Positions 8,037 to 16,528 of a DNA stretch of 64,000 nt are shown here, in pieces. How positions within the stretch are numbered: the stretch's first letter is position 1; each line of letters opens with the position of its first letter. The notes beneath the pieces are model-generated. The model saw only the letters and a list, made by a program, of their open reading frames with translations, did no database searches and was not told the origin of the DNA. A program made the position numbers and the translations under genes. Origin of the DNA: Bin5 sp022827195 (GTDB lineage Bacteria; Chloroflexota; Anaerolineae; Caldilineales; Caldilineaceae); contig OZ242331.1 of NCBI GenBank assembly GCA_965208275.1, positions 4,464,001 through 4,528,000 on the forward strand, given 5' to 3'.

Positions 8037-9257
8037 GTGCGGTCACAGCTGTTATATGCTGTCTACGTTCCGACCTTCATGCTCGCCTTCTGCATGGGTA
8101 TGCTGTCGCTGCTGCTGCCGCTTTACGCGATCGACCTGGGCCTCTCCTTCAACCTGATCGGCCTGGTTGTGGCCGGCTACGGCATCGGCACGCTGATCGG
8201 CGACCTGCCGGCCGGCGCGATCCAAGACCGCCTCGGCAACCGTCCGTCGATGATCATCGGTTTATGCGTGATGGGGCTGGGGATGCTGGCGCTCAGCCGC
8301 TCGGAGCGGTTTCCGATGTTGTTACTGTGCGGGATCGCGATCGGTGCCGGCGGCGCGCTGTGGAACGTGTCCCGTCATGCCTATCTGGCCAACAATACGC
8401 GCAACGACAGCCGCGGACGGGCGGTCTCATTTTTCGGCGGCGTCTACCGCATCGGTAGTTTCGCGGGACCGATCATCGGTGGATATCTCAGCGACGAGCT
8501 GGGCATGCGCACCGTATTTGCCTTCTGCGGCGTTGTCACACTCCTGACGTTGACTCTCCCGCTCCTGTTTGTGGATGACAGCCAGGCCGAACAGCCGGGT
8601 GAGCAGGGCACGTCGATGGCCCTTTCCTACCGGCGCATGCTGACCTATGTGCGCAGCAATGTGTGGCTGTTGACCCCGGCAAGCTTCGGCACGATCTGTG
8701 CGCAGATGATCCGCGCCGGCCGCCAGATCATCATTCCTCTCTACGCCGCCACGGTCCTGCATCTCGATGTGGAGCAGATCGGCCTGGTGATGGGGATTGC
8801 GGCCGCGGTGGACATGTCGATGTTCTATCCGGCCGGCTATGTGATGGACCGGTTTGGGCGCAAATTCGCGTATGTGCCTTCATTTCTGCTGCAGGCCGCG
8901 GGCATGGCGCTGGTCCCGTTTGCCGGCTCCTACGCCGCGCTGCTGGCGGCCACCTCACTGATCGGTTTCGGCAACGGGATCGGCTCCGGCACGATGCTGA
9001 CGCTCGGCGCTGACATAGCGCCGCCGCAGGGTGAGGGTATGGGCGCGTTTCTGGGGCTGTGGCGGCTGCTGGGCGATACCGGTCAAACGGGCGGACCGAT
9101 CGTCGTCGGCTCGATCGCGCAGGTGTTGGGCCTGGCGCCGTCGATCTATGTGATCGCGGTCTTTGGTCTGGGTGCGGCTTCGATCCTTGGGTTGTTTGTG
9201 CCGGAGACGCTGAAGAAGCCGTCGGCGGCCGGCGCGGAGCCGGCTGCGCTGGGGTAG
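8037..9257 (+). CDS. major facilitator superfamily transporter
   Basis: A 406-residue polytopic protein with about 12 hydrophobic segments and MFS loop motifs: GDLPAGAIQDRLGNR (about 59-73) after TM2 and YVMDRFGRK in the second half. It starts at a GTG preceded by GAGGA. It follows the xylose genes, so a sugar or sugar-derivative substrate is possible, but drug-efflux-like MFS proteins have the same features. Confidence 0.85.
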   Translation: MRSQLLYAVYVPTFMLAFCMGMLSLLLPLYAIDLGLSFNLIGLVVAGYGIGTLIGDLPAGAIQDRLGNRPSMIIGLCVMGLGMLALSRSERFPMLLLCGIAIGAGGALWNVSRHAYLANNTRNDSRGRAVSFFGGVYRIGSFAGPIIGGYLSDELGMRTVFAFCGVVTLLTLTLPLLFVDDSQAEQPGEQGTSMALSYRRMLTYVRSNVWLLTPASFGTICAQMIRAGRQIIIPLYAATVLHLDVEQIGLVMGIAAAVDMSMFYPAGYVMDRFGRKFAYVPSFLLQAAGMALVPFAGSYAALLAATSLIGFGNGIGSGTMLTLGADIAPPQGEGMGAFLGLWRLLGDTGQTGGPIVVGSIAQVLGLAPSIYVIAVFGLGAASILGLFVPETLKKPSAAGAEPAALG

Positions 9258-9357
9258 GGAGCTGTGATAGAATCTTCGGCGCCCAACTGCTTGTACGTTT
9301 CGCGTAGAAGTGTCAACGGCGGAGAGATACAGGCCGCGCGACAGCGGGAGAGTTTCA

Positions 9358-9696
9358 ATGGATATCGTTCTACAGGCCGAAACGCCGCCGCTGCGTGAGG
9401 ATGGTTCAGGGGGGCTTCGCATCGGTGACTCTCGCGTTTTGCTCGAACTGGACAACCACGCTTTAGAAGATGGGGCCACGCCCGAGGCAATCGCTCAAAG
9501 CTATCCGACTGCGACATTGGCGGATATTTACAATGTACTTGCCTACTTCCTGCGCCACCAGGAAGAGATCGGCGTATATCTTGCGCGACGCGAGCAAAAG
9601 GCAGTTGAGGTTCGCCGACGCATCGAGAGCGGGCAGCCGGATCTGACGGAGTTGCGGAAACTTTTGATGGCGCGTCAGCGCGCTGCCTTAATCTGA
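9358..9696 (+). CDS. DUF433 antitoxin (VapB45-like)
   Basis: A 112-residue protein matching the DUF433 family: an opening strand with PPLRED, RVLLELD, then the helix-turn-helix-like EDGATPEAIAQSYPT and TLADIYNVLAYFLRHQEE. The ATG at 9358 is chosen over an upstream GTG (9310) because family members begin at this Met-Asp. These proteins pair with PIN-like DUF5615 toxins, and such a frame follows after 3 bases. Confidence 0.85.
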   Translation: MDIVLQAETPPLREDGSGGLRIGDSRVLLELDNHALEDGATPEAIAQSYPTATLADIYNVLAYFLRHQEEIGVYLARREQKAVEVRRRIESGQPDLTELRKLLMARQRAALI

Positions 9697-9699
9697 ACC

Positions 9700-10038
9700 G
9701 TGTTGCGTTAGCTGGCTGACGAGAACATCGACGGCAACATAACACGTGGCCTCTTGCTTCGCGATCCCAATATCGTTTTAGTCCGGGTCCAGGACGTAGG
9801 TTTGGCGAAGGCTGATGATCCATCCATTTTGGATTGGGCTGCTGAACACAATCGTATTGTGCTGACTCATGATCGGGCAACGATGCCAGACTTTGCACAC
9901 AACCGAATCGCTGCAAGTCAGCAGATGCCAGGCGTCTTTGTTTTGTATGACCACACTTCGATCCAGCATGTGATTGCAGAGCTGTCGTTGATTGATGATT
10001 GTAGCGCCCAGGAAGAGTGGTCTAACCTCGTTGTTTAG
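9700..10038 (+). pseudogene. DUF5615 PIN-like toxin with in-frame TAG at codon 4
   Basis: The frame from GTG 9700 reads V-L-R-stop-L-A-D-E-N and then continues for 109 codons as a typical DUF5615 (Mut7-C/PIN-like RNase) protein: LVRVQDVGL, DDPSILDWA, IVLTHDRATMPDFA, MPGVFVL. The family normally begins M-L-R-(hydrophobic)-L-A-D-E-N, so the TAG at 9709-9711 sits where a Leu/Ile codon is expected and could arise by one base change. The next usable start (TTG 9754) would remove the catalytic DEN segment. The toxin is probably inactivated while its antitoxin stays intact. Confidence 0.75.
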
Positions 10039-10092
10039 CTACCGTAATGAGCTGCTCGAAAATCAGGAATGATTCCTCACCCCCTGCAAACG

Positions 10093-10206
10093 TCACCAGG
10101 TGAACAAGCGCCACAGCCACTCCAAAGGACCGAAACGGTAACGGCGTAGCCACAGCGGGGACACCACCAGCTGGACGGCCCAGATGGCGGCGACAGTGCC
10201 GATCTG
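10093..10206 (-). pseudogene. relic of a DUF418 gene 3' end
   Basis: Thirty-seven codons on the minus strand encode a near copy of the C-terminal end of the intact DUF418 protein at 11135-12373. Shared blocks include VAAIWAVQLV, SPLWLR and RFGP.EWLWR. Upstream of this the similarity stops. It is a duplicated or rearranged fragment lying between two toxin-antitoxin modules, with no start of its own. Confidence 0.75.
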
Positions 10207-10299
10207 CTGACTCGACGATGAGTGTCGGGGTTGGGTTTTCCATTGCAGACTGACGGCGAAGCGATTCGGGCCAGGGCAGTGCACCTATGGCCCTCGTTG

Positions 10300-10701
10300 T
10301 CAGAAGCGGGGTGGAACGATGAGTTCGCAACGGGGCCCGCGTGCGCGGCTCAGTCTGCGGTCGAGCGTCACCAGCGGGCAATCCAGCGCTTCTGCCTGGG
10401 CGACGTACCAGGCGTCGTAGCTGGTGAGGTTGCCGCGCAACGCCCATATTCGTTCAGCAAAAGGCGCGAAGGGAAGAAACTCTATATCCAGCCGCACCAG
10501 GTCTCGATGCGCGCCGGTGGCCTCGATACGCGATATCTCCCCGCCCCGCTCGAGCCGGCGCAGCATGTTGCTGGCTTCGACGAGAATCAACTCCGGACCG
10601 GCCAACTGACCTTGGGCAAGTGTAACTTCCGCCCACCTGCCTTTCTGCCCCGAGTCGACTAGCGCGGCCACCGGCACGGATGCGTCGATGACCGTGGTCA
10701 C
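10300..10701 (-). CDS. PIN-domain ribonuclease toxin (VapC-like)
   Basis: A 133-residue PIN domain starting at the GTG at 10701, which overlaps the upstream antitoxin stop by 4 bases. Acidic residues fit the family: Asp in TVIDASVPVAAL, Glu in ILVEASNML, Asp in LTSYDAWYVA and Asp in LVTLDRRLS. It is expected to be a metal-dependent RNase neutralised by the RHH protein encoded before it. The longer frame reaching 10791 runs through the antitoxin gene and is not the likely product. Confidence 0.87.
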   Translation of the reverse strand: MTTVIDASVPVAALVDSGQKGRWAEVTLAQGQLAGPELILVEASNMLRRLERGGEISRIEATGAHRDLVRLDIEFLPFAPFAERIWALRGNLTSYDAWYVAQAEALDCPLVTLDRRLSRARGPRCELIVPPRF

Positions 10702-10934
10702 GATCGATCGGCGACGCGGGCGCGCAGGATCCGGTCCGCTTCTACCCGTATTTCCGCCACTGTTTTGCGCTCGCGAACGCCTTGCAGCCATGCGTCGAGG
10801 GACGGACGCGAGGCGATACGTTCCAGTTCAGCGCGCAAGAATTCCTGCATGGACTGGCGCTGGCGGGCGGCGCGCACGGCGAGTTCGTCGCGAACTTCCT
10901 CTGGGACATTCCTGATTGTAATCTGTACAGGCAT
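10698..10934 (-). CDS. RHH antitoxin (FitA/VapB-like)
   Basis: A 78-residue protein with the FitA-type ribbon-helix-helix N-terminus: strand QITIRNVPEEV, then ARQRQSMQEFLRAELERIA. The C-terminal tail (VAEIRVEADRILRARVADR) resembles toxin-binding tails. It is coupled to the PIN gene by a 4-base overlap and probably represses the operon by binding its own promoter. Confidence 0.85.
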   Translation of the reverse strand: MPVQITIRNVPEEVRDELAVRAARQRQSMQEFLRAELERIASRPSLDAWLQGVRERKTVAEIRVEADRILRARVADRS

Positions 10935-11134
10935 GACTGAATTAAGCCATCATCATGGGCACTCTGCAACAACCATTCAGCTTAGCGATCGCTCCTGCCT
11001 AAGGCCTTACAGGAGGCAGAGGGCAAGTGGGACTTCAGGATGTGTCCGGCTGTGTGCGGCCCCTCACTATTCGCATCGGCACAGGGCACTGAGGGCGGAA
11101 GCGAAACGGAGAGGGATGCTATTTGGGCCCGGGG

Positions 11135-12373
11135 CTAGGGTCGAGCCCTCATCGGCTGCAAACGCCAATAGGTGAGCGAGCGCCACAGCCATTCGAACGG
11201 GCCGAAGCGGAAATGGCGCAGCCAGAGCGGCGACAGCACCAGCTGGACCGCCCAGATGGCGGCGACGATTCCGATCTGTCCGACCCTTTCCACTGAGCCG
11301 AACATCCCCAGGCCGTGACCGTAGAAGATGGCGGTCGCGAGGAATGTCTGCAGCAGGTAGTTGGTGAGCGCGGTCCGCCCGACCGCGGCCAGCGCGTCCT
11401 GCAGCCAGGAGAGCGCACGCGTGCGGGCGAAGAGCATCAGTAGGCCGATGTAGGCGGCGCTGACGAATAGGCTGCCCCAGTAGTTGGCCTGTTCGCCGAG
11501 GCCGAAGCGGGAAAACTCCATCGTCCAGCCGCCGGCGAAGTTCCGGACGACGCCAGTGATCACAACAGGCAGGCCGACGGCAAATCCGAGCGCGGCCATG
11601 CCGATGTAGAAACCGCGGGAACGCTGGCCGCTGAGCACGCCCCAGCGGTAGAGCGCCATCCCGATCAGCATGAGGCCGCCGGCGCGCCAGAGTCCCCAGA
11701 AGAGCAGCCCAACTGTATGAAATTCGACGCTTCGCGCGACGCGGGCTTCCATCTGCGCTACCCAGCCGCTGCGGTAGGCCGTGATCTCTTTTTGGACCGT
11801 TTCGGCGGGGGGGCGCCAGTCGGCGTGCAACTCCAGGACCATTTCCGGCGGGATGTTCTGAATGGTGAGACCCGTTCCCAGCGCCAGAACGGCCGGTATG
11901 GCCAGGACGACGATACCGAGGGCAATCTGCAGACCGGGCCGCAGTTTGCGCAGCCAGTATACCCAGAATCCGCATAGTGCATAGATCACAAGAATGTCGC
12001 CTGACCAGAGCAGGTAGGCGTGGGCGAGGCCGATGATCAGCAGCCAGAAGGTGCGCCGGTAGTGGATAGTCCAGGCGCGCTGGCCGCGCGCGTCCAGTTT
12101 TTCGGTTATCAGCAGGATCCCCGCGCCGAAGAGCAGCGAGAAGATGGTCATGAACTTCTGGTCGGCGAAGATGTGGCTGAGCGTCCAAACCCAGCGATTG
12201 GCCCCGTTCAGGTCACCAAAGACGGTCGGGTTGCTGTAGGCGGCGGCGGGCATGGCGAAGCCCTGGATATTCATGATGAGGATGCCGAGCAGCGCGAAGC
12301 CGCGCAGAACGTCGATGGCGACGATACGTTTTGCCGGTCGGGTCGGCGCGGGCGAGGTTGATTCCTGGGACAT
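11135..12373 (-). CDS. DUF418 family membrane protein
   Basis: A 412-residue polytopic membrane protein with about ten hydrophobic segments. The family pattern is clear: RIVAIDVLRGFALLGILIMNI near the N-terminus (split here across residues 16-37), LFSLLFGAG, TNYLLQTF and the C-terminal FGPFEWLWRSLTYW. DUF418 proteins are related to YeiB and acyltransferase-3-like membrane proteins; their function is unknown. A 37-codon copy of its 3' end lies at 10093-10206. Confidence 0.9.
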   Translation of the reverse strand: MSQESTSPAPTRPAKRIVAIDVLRGFALLGILIMNIQGFAMPAAAYSNPTVFGDLNGANRWVWTLSHIFADQKFMTIFSLLFGAGILLITEKLDARGQRAWTIHYRRTFWLLIIGLAHAYLLWSGDILVIYALCGFWVYWLRKLRPGLQIALGIVVLAIPAVLALGTGLTIQNIPPEMVLELHADWRPPAETVQKEITAYRSGWVAQMEARVARSVEFHTVGLLFWGLWRAGGLMLIGMALYRWGVLSGQRSRGFYIGMAALGFAVGLPVVITGVVRNFAGGWTMEFSRFGLGEQANYWGSLFVSAAYIGLLMLFARTRALSWLQDALAAVGRTALTNYLLQTFLATAIFYGHGLGMFGSVERVGQIGIVAAIWAVQLVLSPLWLRHFRFGPFEWLWRSLTYWRLQPMRARP

Positions 12374-12439
12374 GCGTCAATCTCCGAGAGAGGATTGATG
12401 TGGGGGAGATGGGCCGGATCCTTTTCTCAACCGAGTGCG

Positions 12440-13141
12440 CTAGACGGCCCGCAGATTGGCCTTTATCGCCGCCAGAACCTGATCGAACATTTCCGCGGTG
12501 AGGCGGCCGGTGTTGGTGTTCTGGCGGCTGACGTGGTAGGAGGCGTAGAGGCGGGGCAGACCGGCGGGCAGTGTGTCGTCGGCGCCGTGGGCGAAGGCCA
12601 GGCGCGGCGGGTCATGGCCCAGTTCGCGCAGGGCGCGCAGATAGCCGTCGTAAGCGATCTTGCCCAGCGCCAGGACCGCCTGCAGGTGCGGTAGCAGCGC
12701 CAGCTCCCGGACCAGCCAGCTGCGGCAGTTGTTCAGTTCGGCGGCGGTGGGCCGGTTCTTGGGAGGCACACAGTAGGCCACGCCGGTCATGTAGCAGTCG
12801 AGCAGTTCGAGGCCGTCGCCGCGGTGGGTGCTTTGCGGCCGGCTGGCGAAACCGGCGCGGTGCAGGGCAGGGTAGAGGAAGTTGCCGGAGCCGTCGCCGG
12901 TGAAGGGGCGGCCGGTGCGGTTGGCGCCGTGCGCGCCGGGGGCGAGGCCGAGCACAAGCAGGCGGGCGTGCGGATCGCCCCAGCCCGGCACCGGCTTGCC
13001 CCAGTAGGTAGCGTCGCGGAAGGCCTGGCGCTTGGTCGCGGCCACCTCTTCGCGCCACGCGACCAGGCGGGGGCAGGCGCGGCAGGTGACCGCGTCGGCG
13101 TGGAGGGCATCGAGGGAGGCGTAGGCGCGGTCGCTGGCCAT
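12440..13141 (-). CDS. uracil-DNA glycosylase, family 5 (UdgB)
   Basis: A 233-residue protein that excises uracil and related deaminated bases from DNA. Family 5 motifs are present: active-site motif LAPGAHGANRTGRPFTGDGSG (about 67-87), which lacks the Asp or Asn of other families as expected for UdgB, and the C-terminal SYHVSRQNT. Cys residues near the start (TCRACPRL) and mid-protein (DCYMTGVAYCVPP) fit the 4Fe-4S cluster of this family. It lies just downstream of the GguC-like gene on the same strand. Confidence 0.92.
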   Translation of the reverse strand: MASDRAYASLDALHADAVTCRACPRLVAWREEVAATKRQAFRDATYWGKPVPGWGDPHARLLVLGLAPGAHGANRTGRPFTGDGSGNFLYPALHRAGFASRPQSTHRGDGLELLDCYMTGVAYCVPPKNRPTAAELNNCRSWLVRELALLPHLQAVLALGKIAYDGYLRALRELGHDPPRLAFAHGADDTLPAGLPRLYASYHVSRQNTNTGRLTAEMFDQVLAAIKANLRAV

Positions 13142-13163
13142 CGGGTGAGGTGGGGCCCTTCTC

Positions 13164-14165
13164 TTACAGCGTTTTCACCGCCACCAATTTTTCGGCTTCG
13201 GGTGTGTCGATCAACTCGTTGCGCAGCGGACGTCCGAACTCCGGCGCGCTGATTTCGAAGACGTCGCCCGGCTCGGTACGGATGCCGGCGGCGAAGCTGA
13301 GGGTGGCGGTGCCGTAGAAGTGGAGGTGGACGTCGCCGGGGGTGCGGAAGGGCGCGTACTTGAAGTGGTGATGCTGGATGTTGGCGAGGCTGTGGGTCAT
13401 GTTGGCTTCGCCGGTCAGGAAGGGCGCGGCCCACAGCTCGCGGCCAGCGCGCACGATGCGGGCAGTGCCTTCGACGTGGGCCGGCGGGTCGCCCAGCAGC
13501 AGTTCCGGCCCGCAGGAGCTTTGGCGCAGCTTGGAGTGGGCCAGATAGAGATAGTTCTTCTTTTCCAGCACATGGTCGGAGAACTCGTTGCCGAGCGTGA
13601 AGCCGACGCGCAGCACCGCGCCGTCGTCGCCGATCAGGTAACAGCCGACCAGTTCAGGCTCTTCGCTGCCCTCGAGAGCAAAGGCGGGCATCGTCAGCGG
13701 TTGCTCGGGCGGCACGAGCCAGCGGCCATCCCCCTTGTAGAACCATTCGGGCGCGACGCCGACCTGCCCGGGCGCCGGTTTGCCGCCTTCCAGCCCCAGG
13801 CGGAACATCCGCATCGAGTCGGTCAGCGTTTCCTCTTTGTCGGTATTGAGCTGCTGGTGCATGGCGTCGCGCGCCTGGGCGCTGCCCAGGTGGTCGAGGC
13901 CGGTGCCGCTGATGAAGAGGCGGGCCGGGTCGGGGTGATCGAGCGGCGGCAGGAGCCGTTTCTCCGCGACGACCGGGCCGTAGTCCACGCGCTGATCGCT
14001 CAGCTTCTCCTCGACCAGCTCGGTCAGCGGCTGACCGCTGCGCCCGGCCTGTTTGGCCAGTTCATAGACGCTCTCCGTGCCGTCGAGAAGTTGCAGCGTC
14101 TCCTCATTTTCGACCATCGCCGCGCGACGTCCGCCGGACTCGGCGCGGAACTGAACCAGTCGCAT
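13164..14165 (-). CDS. AraD1/GguC family protein (fumarylacetoacetate hydrolase-like fold)
   Basis: A 333-residue protein of the GguC/AraD1 family, recognised from the N-terminal MRLVQFR, LFISGTGLDHLGSA, AQARDAMHQ, GVAPEWFYKGDG, and the central glycine- and acid-rich block around VGCYLIGDDG. AraD1 proteins are linked to L-arabonate or hexuronate breakdown, with dehydratase or hydrolase roles proposed. The window's sugar-acid genes make a role in oxidative sugar catabolism reasonable but unproved. Confidence 0.85.
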   Translation of the reverse strand: MRLVQFRAESGGRRAAMVENEETLQLLDGTESVYELAKQAGRSGQPLTELVEEKLSDQRVDYGPVVAEKRLLPPLDHPDPARLFISGTGLDHLGSAQARDAMHQQLNTDKEETLTDSMRMFRLGLEGGKPAPGQVGVAPEWFYKGDGRWLVPPEQPLTMPAFALEGSEEPELVGCYLIGDDGAVLRVGFTLGNEFSDHVLEKKNYLYLAHSKLRQSSCGPELLLGDPPAHVEGTARIVRAGRELWAAPFLTGEANMTHSLANIQHHHFKYAPFRTPGDVHLHFYGTATLSFAAGIRTEPGDVFEISAPEFGRPLRNELIDTPEAEKLVAVKTL

Positions 14166-14238
14166 CGGTATTGCTCCTCAGTTCTGGTTTTGGTAGCTGG
14201 GTTATGGCGGGCTGGGAACGGCCACCGGCAGCCGGAGT

Positions 14239-16194
14239 TTACCGTTTTTCCCATTTGATCGCATCCCAGGCCACCTTTGTGGAGAGGAAAGTCTCGTAGG
14301 TCACGTCAGAGAGAGAGATGTAGTCCTCGTCGGTGCCGCTGAAGACGTAGGTGCCCAGGGAGACCCACTGCCCGGAATACTGGGACTGATTGACCTCGCG
14401 CAGGGTGAAGCCGCCGCTGTGGGAGATCCAGTAGCGGGCGTTACCGGTCGTCGCGTTGTTCTGGGGGATGTAAACGAAGACCTCGTAGCTGGCCGCGTCC
14501 AGCTGCGGCGACCACTGGCCCCAGTTGTACCCGCTGCGGGTCTTGTCGTTGTTGTTGGTCCAGTAGAGGTGGTCGGAGTAGCCCTCGGTCTCCTCTCTCC
14601 ACGTGGTGGAGAGACCGCCTCTCTGGAAGGTGGTGTCCTCGTCGTCGACGATTACGGTCGCTCTGGGATCGGGCGTTGCTGTCGCGGTTGGCGTCGGCGA
14701 TGGCGTGGGTGTCGGCGTGGGGGGGAGTACGACGCCCCAGCTGAACTGCACCTGTGCCGATTCCAGGTGTTCATAGTATTCGAGGACGATGCTCAGATTT
14801 CCGCCGTCGTGCTGCAGCGTATAGTAGTACGCGGTCGCGGCGTGATCGTTCCACGCTTCGATCCGTTTGACGCCGTTGAGAAAGAGGCGTACGCCGTCGT
14901 CGGCGACGACATCGAAGCGATATTCGTCAGCTTCGAGAGTGACCTGGCCGGTCCAGCGGGCGGAGAAGCTGTCGGCGTTGATGCCGGTGGGTGAGCCCTC
15001 TCCCCAGTTATAGTTGATGTCGGACTCCGACTGGGTGAGCGCGGGGTCGCCTTCAAGGTTGCGGTTGTTCCAGTATTGCGCCTGCCAGGTGATGGCCGGT
15101 GTCGCGGTCGGCGAGGGCGTCGGCGTTGCCGGCGTGGGGGTGGCGGTGGCGGTGGGTGTAATGGTCGCGGTGGGCGTTATGGTCGCGGTGAGCGTAATGG
15201 CCGGAGTTGAGGTTGGCAGCGGTGTCCCGTCGGAGGTTGGCGTTGCCGTCGGCGTGATATCCAGGCTGTGCCAGGTGAGGCTTGCTTGCGCTTCACCGGT
15301 TGACTCGAAGTATTCCATGCGTACGATGACGGGGTCGCCGTCAAGGTAGATGATCTGGGAGTAGGATGTCGCCGGCTGCTCCTGCCACTGATCGATCAGC
15401 GTTCTGTCCCCGACATAGAGGCGCACGCCGTCGTCTACGGTGACCGTAAAGCGATAATCCCCGGCCGGCAGCTGCAGCTTTCTGCCCCAGCGCACGGAGA
15501 ACCCGTCGGCATTGAGGCCGTCAGCGGGGCTTCCCTCACCCCAGTCAAAGCCGATGCGGGCGTCCCCGCGTGTCAGATGCGGCGTTCCCTCGAGCGTGCC
15601 GTTGTTGAAATACTCGCCCTGCCAGTAGGTGGTGGGAAGCTCCGGCTCGCGCGCCCAGCCAACGGCAATTGAGGCTTCGCCGGTCGCCTCATAGTAGTCG
15701 ACGCGGATCGTGTGCTGTCCTTCTGATAGCGAGAGGGTGGCCGTGTAGGTGGCCTTGGCCTGCACGATCCAGCTGTCGATGATCAGCTCGTCATCGACAT
15801 AGAGGCGCACGCCGTCATCCACTTCGACGGTAAATATGTAGTTGCCGCTATCGCCGGCCGCGATGCTGATCTGTCGTTCCCAGCGGGCTGAAAAGTTGTC
15901 GACGGGCATGCCCGTGCCCGGCGAACCTTCGCCCCAGTCGAAGTCGATCGCGGCGTCCTTGCGTGTGATGATGGTCTCACCGGTCAGCGTTGCGTTGCCC
16001 CAGTATTTGGCGTCCCAGTTGGGATCGGGTTCCTGGGCAAGGACATTGGCAGAGTTGAGCGCCAGGACCGAGAGCGCGCAGAGGGCCAGAAGGGCGACGG
16101 CACTCCAGACAATGCGCCTGTCCACGACCTTCCTTTTCCAGAGGCGGCTGAACCGCCTCAAGCTTCCAACCCGGTCCCGTCTACTTCTCTGCAT
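14239..16194 (-). CDS. secreted triple-PA14 domain protein with golvesin-like C-terminus
   Basis: A 651-residue secreted protein. The ATG at 16194 is chosen because GAGGAG lies 6 bases upstream and a basic N-region plus hydrophobic segment (about 28-52, ending LAQE) follows. Three PA14 domains follow (about 57-185, 188-312, 371-490), each with a Y-W start, an FDWGEGSP-like or YNWGEGSP block and a DDGVRLY/F strand. PA14 domains usually bind glycans through calcium. Thr/Pro-rich linkers (about 313-370 and 490-515) separate domains. The C-terminal 135 residues (VIVDDEDTTF ... WDAIKWEK) fit the golvesin/xanthan-lyase-associated domain. Likely surface carbohydrate binding. Confidence 0.87.
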   Translation of the reverse strand: MQRSRRDRVGSLRRFSRLWKRKVVDRRIVWSAVALLALCALSVLALNSANVLAQEPDPNWDAKYWGNATLTGETIITRKDAAIDFDWGEGSPGTGMPVDNFSARWERQISIAAGDSGNYIFTVEVDDGVRLYVDDELIIDSWIVQAKATYTATLSLSEGQHTIRVDYYEATGEASIAVGWAREPELPTTYWQGEYFNNGTLEGTPHLTRGDARIGFDWGEGSPADGLNADGFSVRWGRKLQLPAGDYRFTVTVDDGVRLYVGDRTLIDQWQEQPATSYSQIIYLDGDPVIVRMEYFESTGEAQASLTWHSLDITPTATPTSDGTPLPTSTPAITLTATITPTATITPTATATPTPATPTPSPTATPAITWQAQYWNNRNLEGDPALTQSESDINYNWGEGSPTGINADSFSARWTGQVTLEADEYRFDVVADDGVRLFLNGVKRIEAWNDHAATAYYYTLQHDGGNLSIVLEYYEHLESAQVQFSWGVVLPPTPTPTPSPTPTATATPDPRATVIVDDEDTTFQRGGLSTTWREETEGYSDHLYWTNNNDKTRSGYNWGQWSPQLDAASYEVFVYIPQNNATTGNARYWISHSGGFTLREVNQSQYSGQWVSLGTYVFSGTDEDYISLSDVTYETFLSTKVAWDAIKWEKR

Positions 16195-16297
16195 CGCCTG
16201 CTCCTCGTGGTGATCGGTGGACAACGGTTCGCGGGGAGTCAACACCGCCGGCCGCGGATCACTGTGTTTGCCCAAAACGTCCGCTGCGGGAACGCTT

Positions 16298-16326
16298 ATA
16301 GTACACCGTACCAAATGATTGTACAA
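16298..16326 (-). promoter_or_regulatory. sigma-70 promoter of the PA14 gene
   Basis: On the minus strand TTGTAC (16326-16321) and TACTAT (16303-16298) are separated by exactly 17 bases, about 105 bases ahead of the chosen start. GTAC recurs three times within the promoter, which could be chance or an operator. Confidence 0.6.
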
Positions 16327-16397
16327 CAAACGAAACGTCCACTCTATTGCGATCTGCGCGGCCTGAAGAGGGTCTGCAGGTGGGCGTGCCATGAAGC

Positions 16398-16427
16398 TTG
16401 AATTACGCCATGCCCCTCCGCTATGCT
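16398..16427 (+). promoter_or_regulatory. putative promoter of the rqcH gene
   Basis: TTGAAT and TATGCT with an 18-bp spacer, about 100 bases upstream of the rqcH ATG. It is divergent from the PA14 promoter; together they account for the 334-bp gap 16195-16528. Confidence 0.4.
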
Positions 16428-16528
16428 ATCCTTACACTCTCATTTGTCCTTCCCGAAAGTGCGCTTCTCAGTGGTCGGTTTGCAGGGACCGTTCGCCTGA
16501 CTGCTGAAGAGCGGACGCATCTCCTGGC

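Noticed and set aside
10022..10447. Minus-strand frame spanning the DUF418 relic and the end of the PIN gene
   Set aside because: Different frame from both the relic and the toxin; no protein similarity.
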